DNA of 64,000 nucleotides, taken from assembly GCF_001881565.1 (NCBI RefSeq), contig NZ_MPDJ01000010.1, positions 144,223-208,222 of the forward strand, written 5' to 3'. How positions within the stretch are numbered: the first letter of the stretch is position 1; every line of letters starts with the position of its first letter. Below are positions 43,713 through 52,236 of this stretch, piece by piece. A program made the translations under genes and the position numbers. This DNA comes from Eisenbergiella tayi (GTDB taxonomy: Bacteria; Bacillota; Clostridia; Lachnospirales; Lachnospiraceae). The notes below the pieces were generated by a model. The model was not told the DNA's origin and searched no databases. It saw nothing but the letters and a program-made list of their open reading frames with translations.

Positions 43713-44822
43713 CTATTTGGGGTTTCCTGCCTTAAAATTATAGACAGGCTTCAATATCTCTGTTACTTCAACACTATCTTTGATCTGTTCCGCAATTTCC
43801 TCTATGGAACGATAGGCAAAAGGTGCTTCATCCAGTGTTTCTGTGCCAATACAGCTGCTGTAAATACCCTTCATTTCCTTTTTAAATTCCGATACTGTAT
43901 GCTGGTTCTTTACGTCTTCACGTTTCATTTTTCTTCCGGAGCCATGCGGAGCAGAATAATTCCATTCTTCATTTCCCTTCCCAATACCTAAAATAGCCCC
44001 TTCTTTCATATTAGCCGGGATAATTACCTTTTCTCCGTTTCGTGCAGAAACAGTACCTTTATGGAGTATTCCTGAAGTATCCAGATAATTGTGCTCCGCC
44101 GAAAAATGTTCCACTGCTTTCCACTTCATTCCCTTTACGATTTCCCTGACGATAATCTGTCTGTTCCATTCTGCATACTTCTGGATAATCTGAACATCCT
44201 CCATGTAATCCGCCCTGTACGTTCCTTCCAGATAGCTCATGTAATAGGGGATTTCTTTTCCCTGTTCTTTCAGGCAGCTGTTTGCCAGCTTTGTATAGTA
44301 TTCGGCTACCTCCTCCCCCAAATGTCTGCTTCCCGTATGGATTACAAGATACATACTGCCATCCGTTCCCTTATCAAGTTCAATAAAATGATTTCCGCCT
44401 CCCAGTGTACCAAGGCTCCTGTCTGCCCTTTCCCTGTTGATATGTCCCAGACAGTGAAGCCCTTCGTAAGAAAATTCCTCTGCCATGTGGTGTGGCTCTT
44501 TCCGGACGGAAAAGCCTGATGGTATCTTCTCACGGATGACCTTATCCAGCTTTTGAAACTCTATATTTGCTTTTTTCAGCTTCACACAGGTCATGCCGCA
44601 GCCAATATCAACACCCAAAAGCTGGGGAATTATTTTATCCGTTACCGTCATGGAAAGTCCGATGGGGCCTACTTTGCCTGGATGGATATCCGGCATCAGA
44701 CGGATTATACTTCCCTCTGCAACCTCGTTGTCACATATCATTTTAACCTGTGCTTCCGCATAGTCCTCCACATCATCCGTAAATATTTTTGCCTCGGCGT
44801 AAATACCTTTCACTGTTTTCAT
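43713..44822 (-). CDS. rtcB: RtcB-family RNA ligase (PrfH-associated RtcB2 type)
   Basis: Predicted 369-aa GTP-dependent ligase joining RNA 3'-phosphate or 2',3'-cyclic phosphate to 5'-OH ends. Metal-binding residues lie in GVDIGCGM (D72, C75), GGGNHF (141-146) and IHTGSRH (near 162). The guanylylated His is H293 in APHGSGRKMKR. It is shorter than housekeeping RtcB, as expected for the RtcB2 form linked to PrfH. Known work shows that this pair re-ligates 16S rRNA cut by colicin E3-like nucleases, with PrfH clearing the damaged ribosome. The start follows AGGGAG. Confidence 0.93.
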   Translation of the reverse strand: MKTVKGIYAEAKIFTDDVEDYAEAQVKMICDNEVAEGSIIRLMPDIHPGKVGPIGLSMTVTDKIIPQLLGVDIGCGMTCVKLKKANIEFQKLDKVIREKIPSGFSVRKEPHHMAEEFSYEGLHCLGHINRERADRSLGTLGGGNHFIELDKGTDGSMYLVIHTGSRHLGEEVAEYYTKLANSCLKEQGKEIPYYMSYLEGTYRADYMEDVQIIQKYAEWNRQIIVREIVKGMKWKAVEHFSAEHNYLDTSGILHKGTVSARNGEKVIIPANMKEGAILGIGKGNEEWNYSAPHGSGRKMKREDVKNQHTVSEFKKEMKGIYSSCIGTETLDEAPFAYRSIEEIAEQIKDSVEVTEILKPVYNFKAGNPK

Positions 44823-44849
44823 ATACTATTTCTCCCTAAAAATGGGTAC

Positions 44850-44877
44850 AAAAAAAGCACCTCAAAGGTGCCCTTTG
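44850..44877 (-). promoter_or_regulatory. terminator/antiterminator switch upstream of rtcB
   Basis: On the minus strand GCACC/GGTGC (44857-44871) followed by seven U residues (44850-44856) makes a terminator. Bases 44863-44877 can instead fold as CAAAGG-TGC-CCTTTG (read on the plus strand), sharing the GCACC arm, so the two hairpins exclude each other. The leader ORF stop lies 21 bases before this switch. Confidence 0.65.
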
Positions 44878-44897
44878 CAAATCCTGCTTCTATACAG

Positions 44898-44978
44898 CTA
44901 TCTATTGTATACAAGGACTGCCATACCTTTGATTGTCAGTTTCTCTCTATTGTTTTGATTTTTGCTGTTCCGCTGCAT
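44898..44978 (-). CDS. 26-codon leader ORF upstream of rtcB-prfH
   Basis: The ORF begins with ATG 44976-44978, eight or so bases after GGAGGG, and ends with TAG 44898-44900. The peptide starts MQRNSKNQNNREKLTIKG and ends VLVYNR. The ribosome binding site is as good as that of any gene nearby. It ends 21 bases before the terminator/antiterminator, the geometry of a ribosome-sensing attenuator. It is basic at the N-terminus and has no run of one amino acid. I do not recognise the peptide. Confidence 0.6.
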   Translation of the reverse strand: MQRNSKNQNNREKLTIKGMAVLVYNR

Positions 44979-45026
44979 GGCAAGCCCTCCTTTCATGAAT
45001 CAATCTTAATTATCAATAACGAGTAA

Positions 45027-45055
45027 ATGCTATCATATAAATTAAGTATTTGCAA
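45027..45055 (-). promoter_or_regulatory. probable rtcB-prfH promoter
   Basis: Minus-strand TTGCAA (45050-45055), a 17-base spacer and TAGCAT (45027-45032). The -10 box is imperfect; TATGAT nearby is an alternative. Transcription would start about 40 bases before the leader ORF. Confidence 0.5.
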
Positions 45056-45190
45056 GTAATAATTTTAAATAGGTTTGTATCATAAAACTTGATAACGCAA
45101 AAGCAGTTTGTTAGAATGAATATATATTCGGAATTCAGCAGAATCCCCTTTGCTTTAGGGATTGATGCAGGACACAAAGGATAATAAATT

Positions 45191-45808
45191 ATGATAATTT
45201 ATCTGATTCGCCATGGTGAAACTGATTGGAATTTGCAGGGACGGCTGCAGGGACGGGAAGATATTCCTTTAAATAAAACCGGTATACAACAGGCAATAGC
45301 CTGCGGCAAAGCTCTGCAGACCATCGAGTTTCAATCCATACAGACCAGCCCCCTGCTTCGGGCTAAAGAAACTGCAGAAATAATAGCTTCCCGGCAAAAT
45401 TGCCAGTTATGTGTTAATTCAAAACTGATCGAACGGGATTTTGGCCTCTTATCGGGTTTAACCCCTCTCGAAAGACAGACTTTTGAAAAAGAAGACAGGC
45501 CAGATGGAATGGAACCCTGGGATGTCCTGGCAAAACGGGCATTAATGGCAATTAATGAGCTTGGGGAGACTTATCCCAACGATAAGATAGCCATAATATC
45601 TCACGGCGCATGGATTAATGCCTTGCTTGCAGTGATTTCCAGGCATGAAATTGGTTCCGGCAAGACCAGCTTAAAGAATGCGTGCATCAGTCTGCTGTAT
45701 AGAGAAAAAAGCGAATGGGAAATAGGCTTCTATAATTTAACAGCTGATGAAGTTTCCCCTTCGTTATACCAAAACTCCATTGAATTTTCATCAAATACCC
45801 AGAATTGA
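45191..45808 (+). CDS. histidine phosphatase superfamily protein
   Basis: Predicted 205-aa phosphatase of the phosphoglycerate-mutase fold (cofactor-independent of PEP). The catalytic motif is LIRHGETDWN (His 8) and the second histidine lies in ISHGAWINALL (near 138). Glu appears in ERDFGLLSG. Substrate unknown (GpmB- or CobC-like). It converges on the Imm63-like gene and overlaps its 3' end by 79 bases. Confidence 0.9.
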   Translation: MIIYLIRHGETDWNLQGRLQGREDIPLNKTGIQQAIACGKALQTIEFQSIQTSPLLRAKETAEIIASRQNCQLCVNSKLIERDFGLLSGLTPLERQTFEKEDRPDGMEPWDVLAKRALMAINELGETYPNDKIAIISHGAWINALLAVISRHEIGSGKTSLKNACISLLYREKSEWEIGFYNLTADEVSPSLYQNSIEFSSNTQN

Positions 45809-46317
45809 CTCTTAAAATGATGGTTCATACATTTCTCATATTTTATTATTTCAGCTCGAAATTCCTCATATTTCAGCACTCGTTTTTCTATTTGAAGCAG
45901 CAAGGCGAACCAATCCTTCCGATAATCATCTCTGGGATCCCTCTCATTAATCGGGATATTTAGTCCTGCTTTATACTCCGGAGTTGAAATGGTATATTCA
46001 AAACTTATATCATGGGCTATATCTTCTAATAAATGATTTTTTGCCTTTTCTCCGTCCTTGGTTAAAAGCAGTTCATTCTCCCCGCCTCTGTCTCCCATTG
46101 CAATATCATAGAAACCTTCCATTCTGTGATATCCTTTATATCTCTGATAAGGAATACATATCGCTGTATTATTATCAACCTGATGTTCAATGATATTTAA
46201 GGGCACATCGGGAATGTCCGCTTCAAAAATACGATTCTTTATATCCGCTATAAGGTTATCCCATACTTGCTTTTCAAAATCATTCATACTGTACATACAT
46301 AAATCATGTAACGTCAT
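45730..46317 (-). CDS. probable Imm63-family immunity protein
   Basis: Predicted 195-aa soluble protein. The central GFYDIAMGDRGGENELLLTK and the later RDPRDDYRKDWFALLLQIEK segments resemble Imm63-type immunity proteins, which neutralise contact-dependent or polymorphic toxins. I use the ATG at 46317 with GGAGGGG upstream; the frame opens 13 codons earlier. No toxin gene adjoins it, so it may be an orphan immunity gene. The overlap with the phosphatase gene is antisense and at the 3' ends. The family call is a pattern match, not certain. Confidence 0.55.
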   Translation of the reverse strand: MTLHDLCMYSMNDFEKQVWDNLIADIKNRIFEADIPDVPLNIIEHQVDNNTAICIPYQRYKGYHRMEGFYDIAMGDRGGENELLLTKDGEKAKNHLLEDIAHDISFEYTISTPEYKAGLNIPINERDPRDDYRKDWFALLLQIEKRVLKYEEFRAEIIKYEKCMNHHFKSQFWVFDENSMEFWYNEGETSSAVKL

Positions 46318-46352
46318 CCTGCCCCTCCTATCTAATACATTTCTGCTTTTTA

Positions 46353-47099
46353 TCAAAACTCCGTTTCAGAAATAATAAAATCATAAATAATGTCCATCAT
46401 TTCCTTCTGATAAAAAGCATCTGCACCATGTCCTTCCTGTTCAAGCACATAATAATCCGCCCGAACCCCTACCTCGTTTAACCGCTCATATAATTTATCA
46501 CTCTGTTCTATATCTACCAGGTCATCCTCCGTTCCATGAAAAATTAAAAACGGCGGTGCATTTTCCGATATTTTCGGGGAAAACAAATCCACTGCGCCAT
46601 AAAAATCTATCACGCCCCTTACCCCGCTGCCTTTTTCTTCTCCTCCGGATCTATTTTCTTCCTCTTCCGTCACTCCGGCCATTACAGCCAGTGCGCCTCC
46701 TGCAGATTCTCCCGAAATAAATACCTTATCCGGGTCAACAGCATATTTTTCAGCATTTCCCTTAAAATACCGTATCGCCGTCTTCACATCCTGAAGGGCC
46801 GCAGGCAGCTCTGCCTCGTTAAGTGTCCGGTACTCGATGCTGGCCACAATAACTCCTCTTCTGGCCAATTCCATCCATTGAGGCCACCAGACATCCTTAT
46901 CCATTACCTGAAAAGCGCCTCCGCATATCCATATAATCAAAGGATATACTTTTCCGTCTGTCCGATCTTTCGGCATAACAATGCTGGCCCTTAAATCTCT
47001 ATAGGTGGCATTATACCAATACGGTACAGTAGCATATGTTATATTTGTAACCAAAGACCAGCATTTCTGGGCAGTCTTAACCTTCCTGTAATTTTTCAT
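46353..47099 (-). CDS. alpha/beta hydrolase (esterase, BD-FAE-like)
   Basis: Predicted 248-aa esterase. The nucleophile Ser is in GESAGG (near residue 127). The usual oxyanion HGG reads CGG in WICGGAFQVMD. Catalytic Asp lies in GTEDDLV and His in EGHGADAF. The ATG at 47099 follows AGGAG and overlaps the YesM gene by 23 bases, so it is co-translated with the sensor. An acetyl- or feruloyl-type esterase acting on the transported oligosaccharide is a reasonable guess. Confidence 0.85.
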   Translation of the reverse strand: MKNYRKVKTAQKCWSLVTNITYATVPYWYNATYRDLRASIVMPKDRTDGKVYPLIIWICGGAFQVMDKDVWWPQWMELARRGVIVASIEYRTLNEAELPAALQDVKTAIRYFKGNAEKYAVDPDKVFISGESAGGALAVMAGVTEEEENRSGGEEKGSGVRGVIDFYGAVDLFSPKISENAPPFLIFHGTEDDLVDIEQSDKLYERLNEVGVRADYYVLEQEGHGADAFYQKEMMDIIYDFIISETEF

Positions 47100-48891
47100 T
47101 TTTCCCGTCTCCTTTTTCTCCTGCCTCTGTATATTCCAGAGGGAAACCAACAGCTACAGCCGTTCCTTTATCCGGTTCACTTTTCACTTCAAAATAGTAT
47201 GTGTCTTTATAAAACAAAGACAGACGATGGCAGATATTTTCAATACTGATGGAATGGATTTTGGAGGAGTGCTTTCGTTTATCCTTCCTTTTCAATATCT
47301 CCTTAACTCTGTCAGCATCCATTCCTTCCCCGTCATCCTCCAATACAAAATTCAGGTAATTATCCTTTTCAAAAACAGTAAGTTCAATGACTCCGAATTC
47401 TTTGGACAGCACGCCGTGATTCAATGCATTTTCAATAAGCGGCTGCAGTATCAGCCTGGGCATTGCATGAGAATACAGTTTTTCATCTGCGCGGATTATC
47501 ATTTCAAACCGGCCCGGATAACGGATCTGCTGAAGTTCCACATAAATTTTTATATCCCGGATTTCTTCTCCTAAAGTGGTTATAACCCCATCAATACCGG
47601 ATTTCATGTTGTTTTGAAGAAGCTGTATAAAAAGCTGGAGCAGCCGTTCCGCTTTCTGAGCCTCTCCTGCCTTGGAAAGGTAGATTGCAGAATTTAATGT
47701 ATTATAAATGAAGTGGGGGTTAATCTGTGCCATCAGGATGCTCATCTGCAAATCAGCCCGCTCCCGTTCCGCTGCTTTCAAATCCTTCATCTGTCTTTCA
47801 AGACTCACTGCCATGCTATTGAAAATTTCTGTGAGCGTACCTATTTCATCCGCATTTTCTGACTGCAGGTGAACATCCAGATGGCCTTCTGAGATCTTTC
47901 TTGCAGCATTGGATAAAGCCTTTATGGGATTGATTAACTGCCTGGAGAAAAAGATTACTGCAAGGATAGAAAGAGGCAGACTTATTAAGAACAGCAGCAT
48001 AAAAAACAGGAAAATGTTTTTTTCTTCCTTATGCAGCCTGGAATTAGGCATAAACATAATAAGCTGCAATCCGTTATCCAATTGCCCCGTCAGAAAATAC
48101 CCTTCCCTTCCGGATATAATTCTTTTAATTCCGCCATCCTTTTTTTCAATGACCTCTTCCATATATTCGATGATTTCAGGCGTTTTTTCTCCTGATTCCG
48201 CCAGAATTTCATCATTCCCATTAAGAATTGCGCACCAGGAAAATTCATAATTGCTTTCATAGACCAAATCCTCAAAAGATTCCTGTTCGATATGAAGCAG
48301 AATCATCCCGACGGATTCCTGATTTGTGTAATAATTTCCGAAATCGCAGGCATAGGTAATAATGTTATCGTAATAAACATTTCGGGCAAGCAGTTCATGG
48401 GCTCCGGAAAAGCTTCGGTTTTGCTTTTGATCCATGATCTGCCGGAACCAGGAATCATCCCCTATGGAATGCAGAGAATTCAGGTTACTGGCATCACTGG
48501 TAAATACACTGCCGTTCCATAAAACTATTTCAATACATACACATTCGCTTCTGAGCAATTCATATTCTCTAAGTATTGTATAAATATTTTTTGATCTTTT
48601 AACTGATTGCGACTGTGATAATTCCTTCTCCGTCAATTCCTTCTGCAGATCCTTATCTGCCGCAATTAAAATCGCATACTGCCTGAGATCATTTTCATAT
48701 CTTTCCATTTGTTTTGCAGTAAAAGAAATAACACCCTCATAATCCTCCAGAATTTTTTCCTGTACGGAATGTATCATATACCAGGCAGAGAAGCCATAGC
48801 TGATTAATATAAGTATCGAAAGCAGAACTGCCACTGCAGCAACGAATTTTGATCCGATGGAGTGTTTAAACCTGAAAATATAATTCTTCAT
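47077..48891 (-). CDS. YesM/LytS-type sensor histidine kinase
   Basis: Predicted 604-aa membrane kinase. One helix near 15-38, an extracellular sensor (about 40-285, dCACHE-like), a second helix (about 290-312), HAMP (about 313-365), then the His_kinase domain with NPHFIYNTLNSAIY and an HATPase domain with QPLIENALNHG and GDGEGMD-like D-D-G-E-G-M. It pairs with the YesN regulator immediately upstream in the operon. Confidence 0.92.
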   Translation of the reverse strand: MKNYIFRFKHSIGSKFVAAVAVLLSILILISYGFSAWYMIHSVQEKILEDYEGVISFTAKQMERYENDLRQYAILIAADKDLQKELTEKELSQSQSVKRSKNIYTILREYELLRSECVCIEIVLWNGSVFTSDASNLNSLHSIGDDSWFRQIMDQKQNRSFSGAHELLARNVYYDNIITYACDFGNYYTNQESVGMILLHIEQESFEDLVYESNYEFSWCAILNGNDEILAESGEKTPEIIEYMEEVIEKKDGGIKRIISGREGYFLTGQLDNGLQLIMFMPNSRLHKEEKNIFLFFMLLFLISLPLSILAVIFFSRQLINPIKALSNAARKISEGHLDVHLQSENADEIGTLTEIFNSMAVSLERQMKDLKAAERERADLQMSILMAQINPHFIYNTLNSAIYLSKAGEAQKAERLLQLFIQLLQNNMKSGIDGVITTLGEEIRDIKIYVELQQIRYPGRFEMIIRADEKLYSHAMPRLILQPLIENALNHGVLSKEFGVIELTVFEKDNYLNFVLEDDGEGMDADRVKEILKRKDKRKHSSKIHSISIENICHRLSLFYKDTYYFEVKSEPDKGTAVAVGFPLEYTEAGEKGDGKNEKLQEG

Positions 48892-48950
48892 TCTGCCATA
48901 CCCCTCCGTAACTGTCTGCATACGGCCGCCGCGCTGCCATTGAAATACTT

Positions 48951-50423
48951 CTATCTGGACTTATACTCTCCGGGTGATATCCCCGTCAGCTGGTGAAACA
49001 CCCTGCAGAAATGCTGGCTGCTGGTAAAACCGCACTGTTCTGCCACCTCATAAATTTTACTGCGGTCTTCATCCAGTAATTTCTTAGCCGCTTCAATTCT
49101 GTAATACATGATGTATTCTTTTACTGTACATGAGTACCTCTGTTTGAAGATATAGCGCAGATACCCATCGCTTACATTCAGCTTTTCGGCAATAACTGAA
49201 CTCGATAAATCTTCCGCATAATGGCTCATAATATATTGGGCGGCTTTTTCCGCTTTATCATCTGCGGTATTCTTTCCCCCTCCTTTTTCCAGAAACAGCC
49301 GGCATCCTTTCAGTACCTGCTCTGCAGAAACAACAGGAATCTCTGAATCCATTCGTTTCAAAAATCTGTCTGCCTTTAGCTCTTCCACTATACTTCTGAA
49401 AAAAACCACATTTTCTTCCCTGACATACCAATTGGCATTCTTTCCCATGTCCAGCCATTCTGCTATATCTTTGTCTCTTTCCAGATATCCGTAATTTTTC
49501 TGCAGAAGGCAATCCGGTACTATTTCTTCTAATCTTCTGTAATCTTCCTCTTCCAGACAAAGCTTTCTTTTCCACAAAAAGCTTTGCGGCATTTTTTTCA
49601 GTCTGCCGCACGCTTCCAATAAGTCCGATCCGTTTTTAAGGGAACTGCTGAAATAACAGACCGCCTGTTTCCCCGCCAGTATCCTGCTTCTCTTTTCCAG
49701 TTCACCAAAAAAGCTCATTCTGTCCTTATGATACATAGACCAGGACGACGGCCTGTTATATTCTGCAGCAATACCATACGTATAATCTTCCAGCCTTGTA
49801 AATGCCTTTATTTTTATATCAGGAAGAGTATCAAAGCAAAAATCGCTTTCTTTCAGATAGGAAACTTCTTCCTCCCCCATGAAAACAGACCAGGAACGAA
49901 GGCTCATCAACACAAAAAAGTAATCGGAGGACGGATTCATCCATCCTTTTGCAGCGGGCCCTTCTTCCGCTTTTTTTCCTTCTCTTGCCTCTTCCCAGAC
50001 AGAACGGAGCCAATCATTCCACATCACTTTTTCATAATGTGCTTTGGAAGATATTTTTCCCTCAATTTTCCTGAGAACTTCTTCCAGTTTATCATTATCA
50101 ATCTCATGTTTTACCAAAAAATAAGATATTCCTATCTGAATCGCTTCTTTTACATACTCAAATTCCTGGTATGCCGTCATAATTACAATGTTTGTATCCG
50201 GGCAGATTTCCAGCAGCTTCCTGCTTAACTCAAGACCGTCCATCCTGGGCATTCTGATATCAACAAAAACAATCTCCGGCTTTTCCCTTTTAAAAAGCTC
50301 CATCGCTTTTGATACAGTCAATGCATACCCTGTAATCTCACAGTCAAATAATTCCCATGCATCCAGGCTTTTCAGATATTCAATAGAAAGGATCTCATCA
50401 TCAATAAGCAATACCTTATTCAT
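48951..50423 (-). CDS. YesN-type AraC-family response regulator
   Basis: Predicted 490-aa regulator. The receiver (about 1-120) has DDE, the phospho-acceptor Asp in VFVDIRMPRMDG (near residue 54) and Lys in YFLVKHE. A middle region of unknown fold (about 130-385) precedes the AraC HTH (about 395-490; SDGYLRYIFKQRYSCTVKEY, then CGFTSSQHFCRVFHQLTG). It follows the permease genes and should activate the sugar transporter. Confidence 0.93.
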   Translation of the reverse strand: MNKVLLIDDEILSIEYLKSLDAWELFDCEITGYALTVSKAMELFKREKPEIVFVDIRMPRMDGLELSRKLLEICPDTNIVIMTAYQEFEYVKEAIQIGISYFLVKHEIDNDKLEEVLRKIEGKISSKAHYEKVMWNDWLRSVWEEAREGKKAEEGPAAKGWMNPSSDYFFVLMSLRSWSVFMGEEEVSYLKESDFCFDTLPDIKIKAFTRLEDYTYGIAAEYNRPSSWSMYHKDRMSFFGELEKRSRILAGKQAVCYFSSSLKNGSDLLEACGRLKKMPQSFLWKRKLCLEEEDYRRLEEIVPDCLLQKNYGYLERDKDIAEWLDMGKNANWYVREENVVFFRSIVEELKADRFLKRMDSEIPVVSAEQVLKGCRLFLEKGGGKNTADDKAEKAAQYIMSHYAEDLSSSVIAEKLNVSDGYLRYIFKQRYSCTVKEYIMYYRIEAAKKLLDEDRSKIYEVAEQCGFTSSQHFCRVFHQLTGISPGEYKSR

Positions 50424-50432
50424 CGGCCATTC

Positions 50433-51251
50433 TCATCCTTTCACTGCTCCCTCCGTAAGCCCTCGTATGAAATCTTTGGAAAATACAGCAAAAGCTGCAA
50501 TGAGAGGGACTACAGAAATTAAAAGTCCGGTTATCTGTGCTGCAATATCCTTCTTATGTTCATTTCCCAGCGACTGTATATACAACGGTATGGTATAATT
50601 ATCCGCCTTATTGATCATTACAAGAGGAAGCAGGTAAGAATTCCAGGACCACAAAAAAATCAACAGGCACAATGATATAATTGCAGGTTTGATACATGGC
50701 AGGACAATGCGGCAGAAAATCATAAATTCATTGCAGCCGTCCAGTCTGGCACTTTCCACCAGCTCCATCTGCAGGGAGTTTTTCAGATACTGGGTAATCC
50801 AGAAAACCCCGAATCCGCTGGGAAGCCAGATTAATATAAGAGGGATCAGAGTACCCGATAAATGAAGCGCCTTCATTTCCTGCATATATCCTATAATTCC
50901 CAGTACCGGCGGTACCATCATCGTAAGAAGTACAAAGTTGTATATCACTTTTTTCAGCCGGAACTCATAAGCTGCCAAACCATAACCCGCCATTAGGCTG
51001 ATGCTTACCGAAGCTGTCATGGACAAAAAAGAAACGAGAAAACTGTTCCTGAACGATATCCAGAAGGTTTTATTTAATGCAGTCGTAATATTCTGCAGCA
51101 GATACTTTCCCGGGAGAAGAGATAAGCCGAGCATCACTTCATCCGTAGAATGAGTTGCCATAATCAGCGTATAATAAAACGGTACGAAGGAAATCAGAGA
51201 TACAATAACAATAGCAATCACCTTCGGCGCCTTTTTCCATGTGCTATGCAT
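50433..51251 (-). CDS. CUT1 sugar ABC transporter permease (MalG-like)
   Basis: Predicted 272-aa inner-membrane subunit with six helices. The ATPase-contacting EAA motif is ESARLDGCNEFMIFCRIVLP. It begins five bases after the MalF-like gene. No ATPase gene is in the operon, as is common where a shared MsmK-type ATPase is used. Confidence 0.95.
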   Translation of the reverse strand: MHSTWKKAPKVIAIVIVSLISFVPFYYTLIMATHSTDEVMLGLSLLPGKYLLQNITTALNKTFWISFRNSFLVSFLSMTASVSISLMAGYGLAAYEFRLKKVIYNFVLLTMMVPPVLGIIGYMQEMKALHLSGTLIPLILIWLPSGFGVFWITQYLKNSLQMELVESARLDGCNEFMIFCRIVLPCIKPAIISLCLLIFLWSWNSYLLPLVMINKADNYTIPLYIQSLGNEHKKDIAAQITGLLISVVPLIAAFAVFSKDFIRGLTEGAVKG

Positions 51252-51255
51252 CCGC

Positions 51256-52173
51256 TCACTCTCCTTTCTCTCTGAGAAGTCTGATATTTATGAACGATAT
51301 AGCGGCTATTATAATCAGCATGCTGAACGCAATTGCCGCACCATAGCCGTATCTTGAATTATTCTGGAAGGAACAGTCATAAAAATACCAGACAATGGTA
51401 AGCAGCGTCCTGCCCGGCCCGCCGACAATGGTGGAACCGGAACCGGAAACCAGTGTTTTGGCTTCATCAAACAGCTGAAATCCGCCGATTGCTCCCTGAA
51501 CGACTACAAACGTAGTGATAGGGCGGAGCAAAGGGAGGGTTATCTTAAAAAATGACTGAACGGCATTGGCTCCGTCCACCTTGGCCGCATCATAATATTC
51601 ACTGTTTATTGTGGATAAACCGGAGAGATATAATACCATAAAATATCCAAAATTTTTCCATATACAGATTAATATTACTACAATAAAGGCATATTTACTA
51701 TCTCCCAGCCAGTTTATGTTTTCACTGGTTATTCCCAGTTTGGTGAGAATTCCGTTTACCGCGCCTATATTGGTATTGAACATATTGGCGAAAATAAGCC
51801 CGATAGCCACAGGCATTGTTATATACGGGAGGAAATTAATAGTCTGTATCAGCTGCCTTCCTTTTACAATATTAAACATCAATACCGCCACCAGCAGGCC
51901 GCTGATAATGGTCAGAGGCATCGCAATCACCATGATTTTTACTGTGTTTACTATGGATTTCCAAAAAAGAGGATCCTGTGTAAACACTCTTATATAGTTA
52001 TTAAAGCCAACGAAAACCTTATCATTTAATCTGACAGCAGTCCAATCCGTAAAGCTTATAACAAAAGAATACAGCATAGGATACATATAAAAAGCCAGAT
52101 AAGACAGCAGGAACGGCATTACAAACAAATAAGGCCATTTTCCTAATTTTTTTATTCCTCTCTTCTTTTTCAT
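51256..52173 (-). CDS. CUT1 sugar ABC transporter permease (MalF-like)
   Basis: Predicted 305-aa six-helix permease. The EAA motif is YDAAKVDGANAVQSFFKITLP. It lies 63 bases after the binding protein gene and before the MalG-like partner. Confidence 0.95.
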   Translation of the reverse strand: MKKKRGIKKLGKWPYLFVMPFLLSYLAFYMYPMLYSFVISFTDWTAVRLNDKVFVGFNNYIRVFTQDPLFWKSIVNTVKIMVIAMPLTIISGLLVAVLMFNIVKGRQLIQTINFLPYITMPVAIGLIFANMFNTNIGAVNGILTKLGITSENINWLGDSKYAFIVVILICIWKNFGYFMVLYLSGLSTINSEYYDAAKVDGANAVQSFFKITLPLLRPITTFVVVQGAIGGFQLFDEAKTLVSGSGSTIVGGPGRTLLTIVWYFYDCSFQNNSRYGYGAAIAFSMLIIIAAISFINIRLLREKGE

Positions 52174-52236
52174 CGCCCCTCCTTCTGAAAAAGCGGGAAT
52201 CGTATCTTCCCAATTCCCGCTTTTCTCCCTCTTTCT

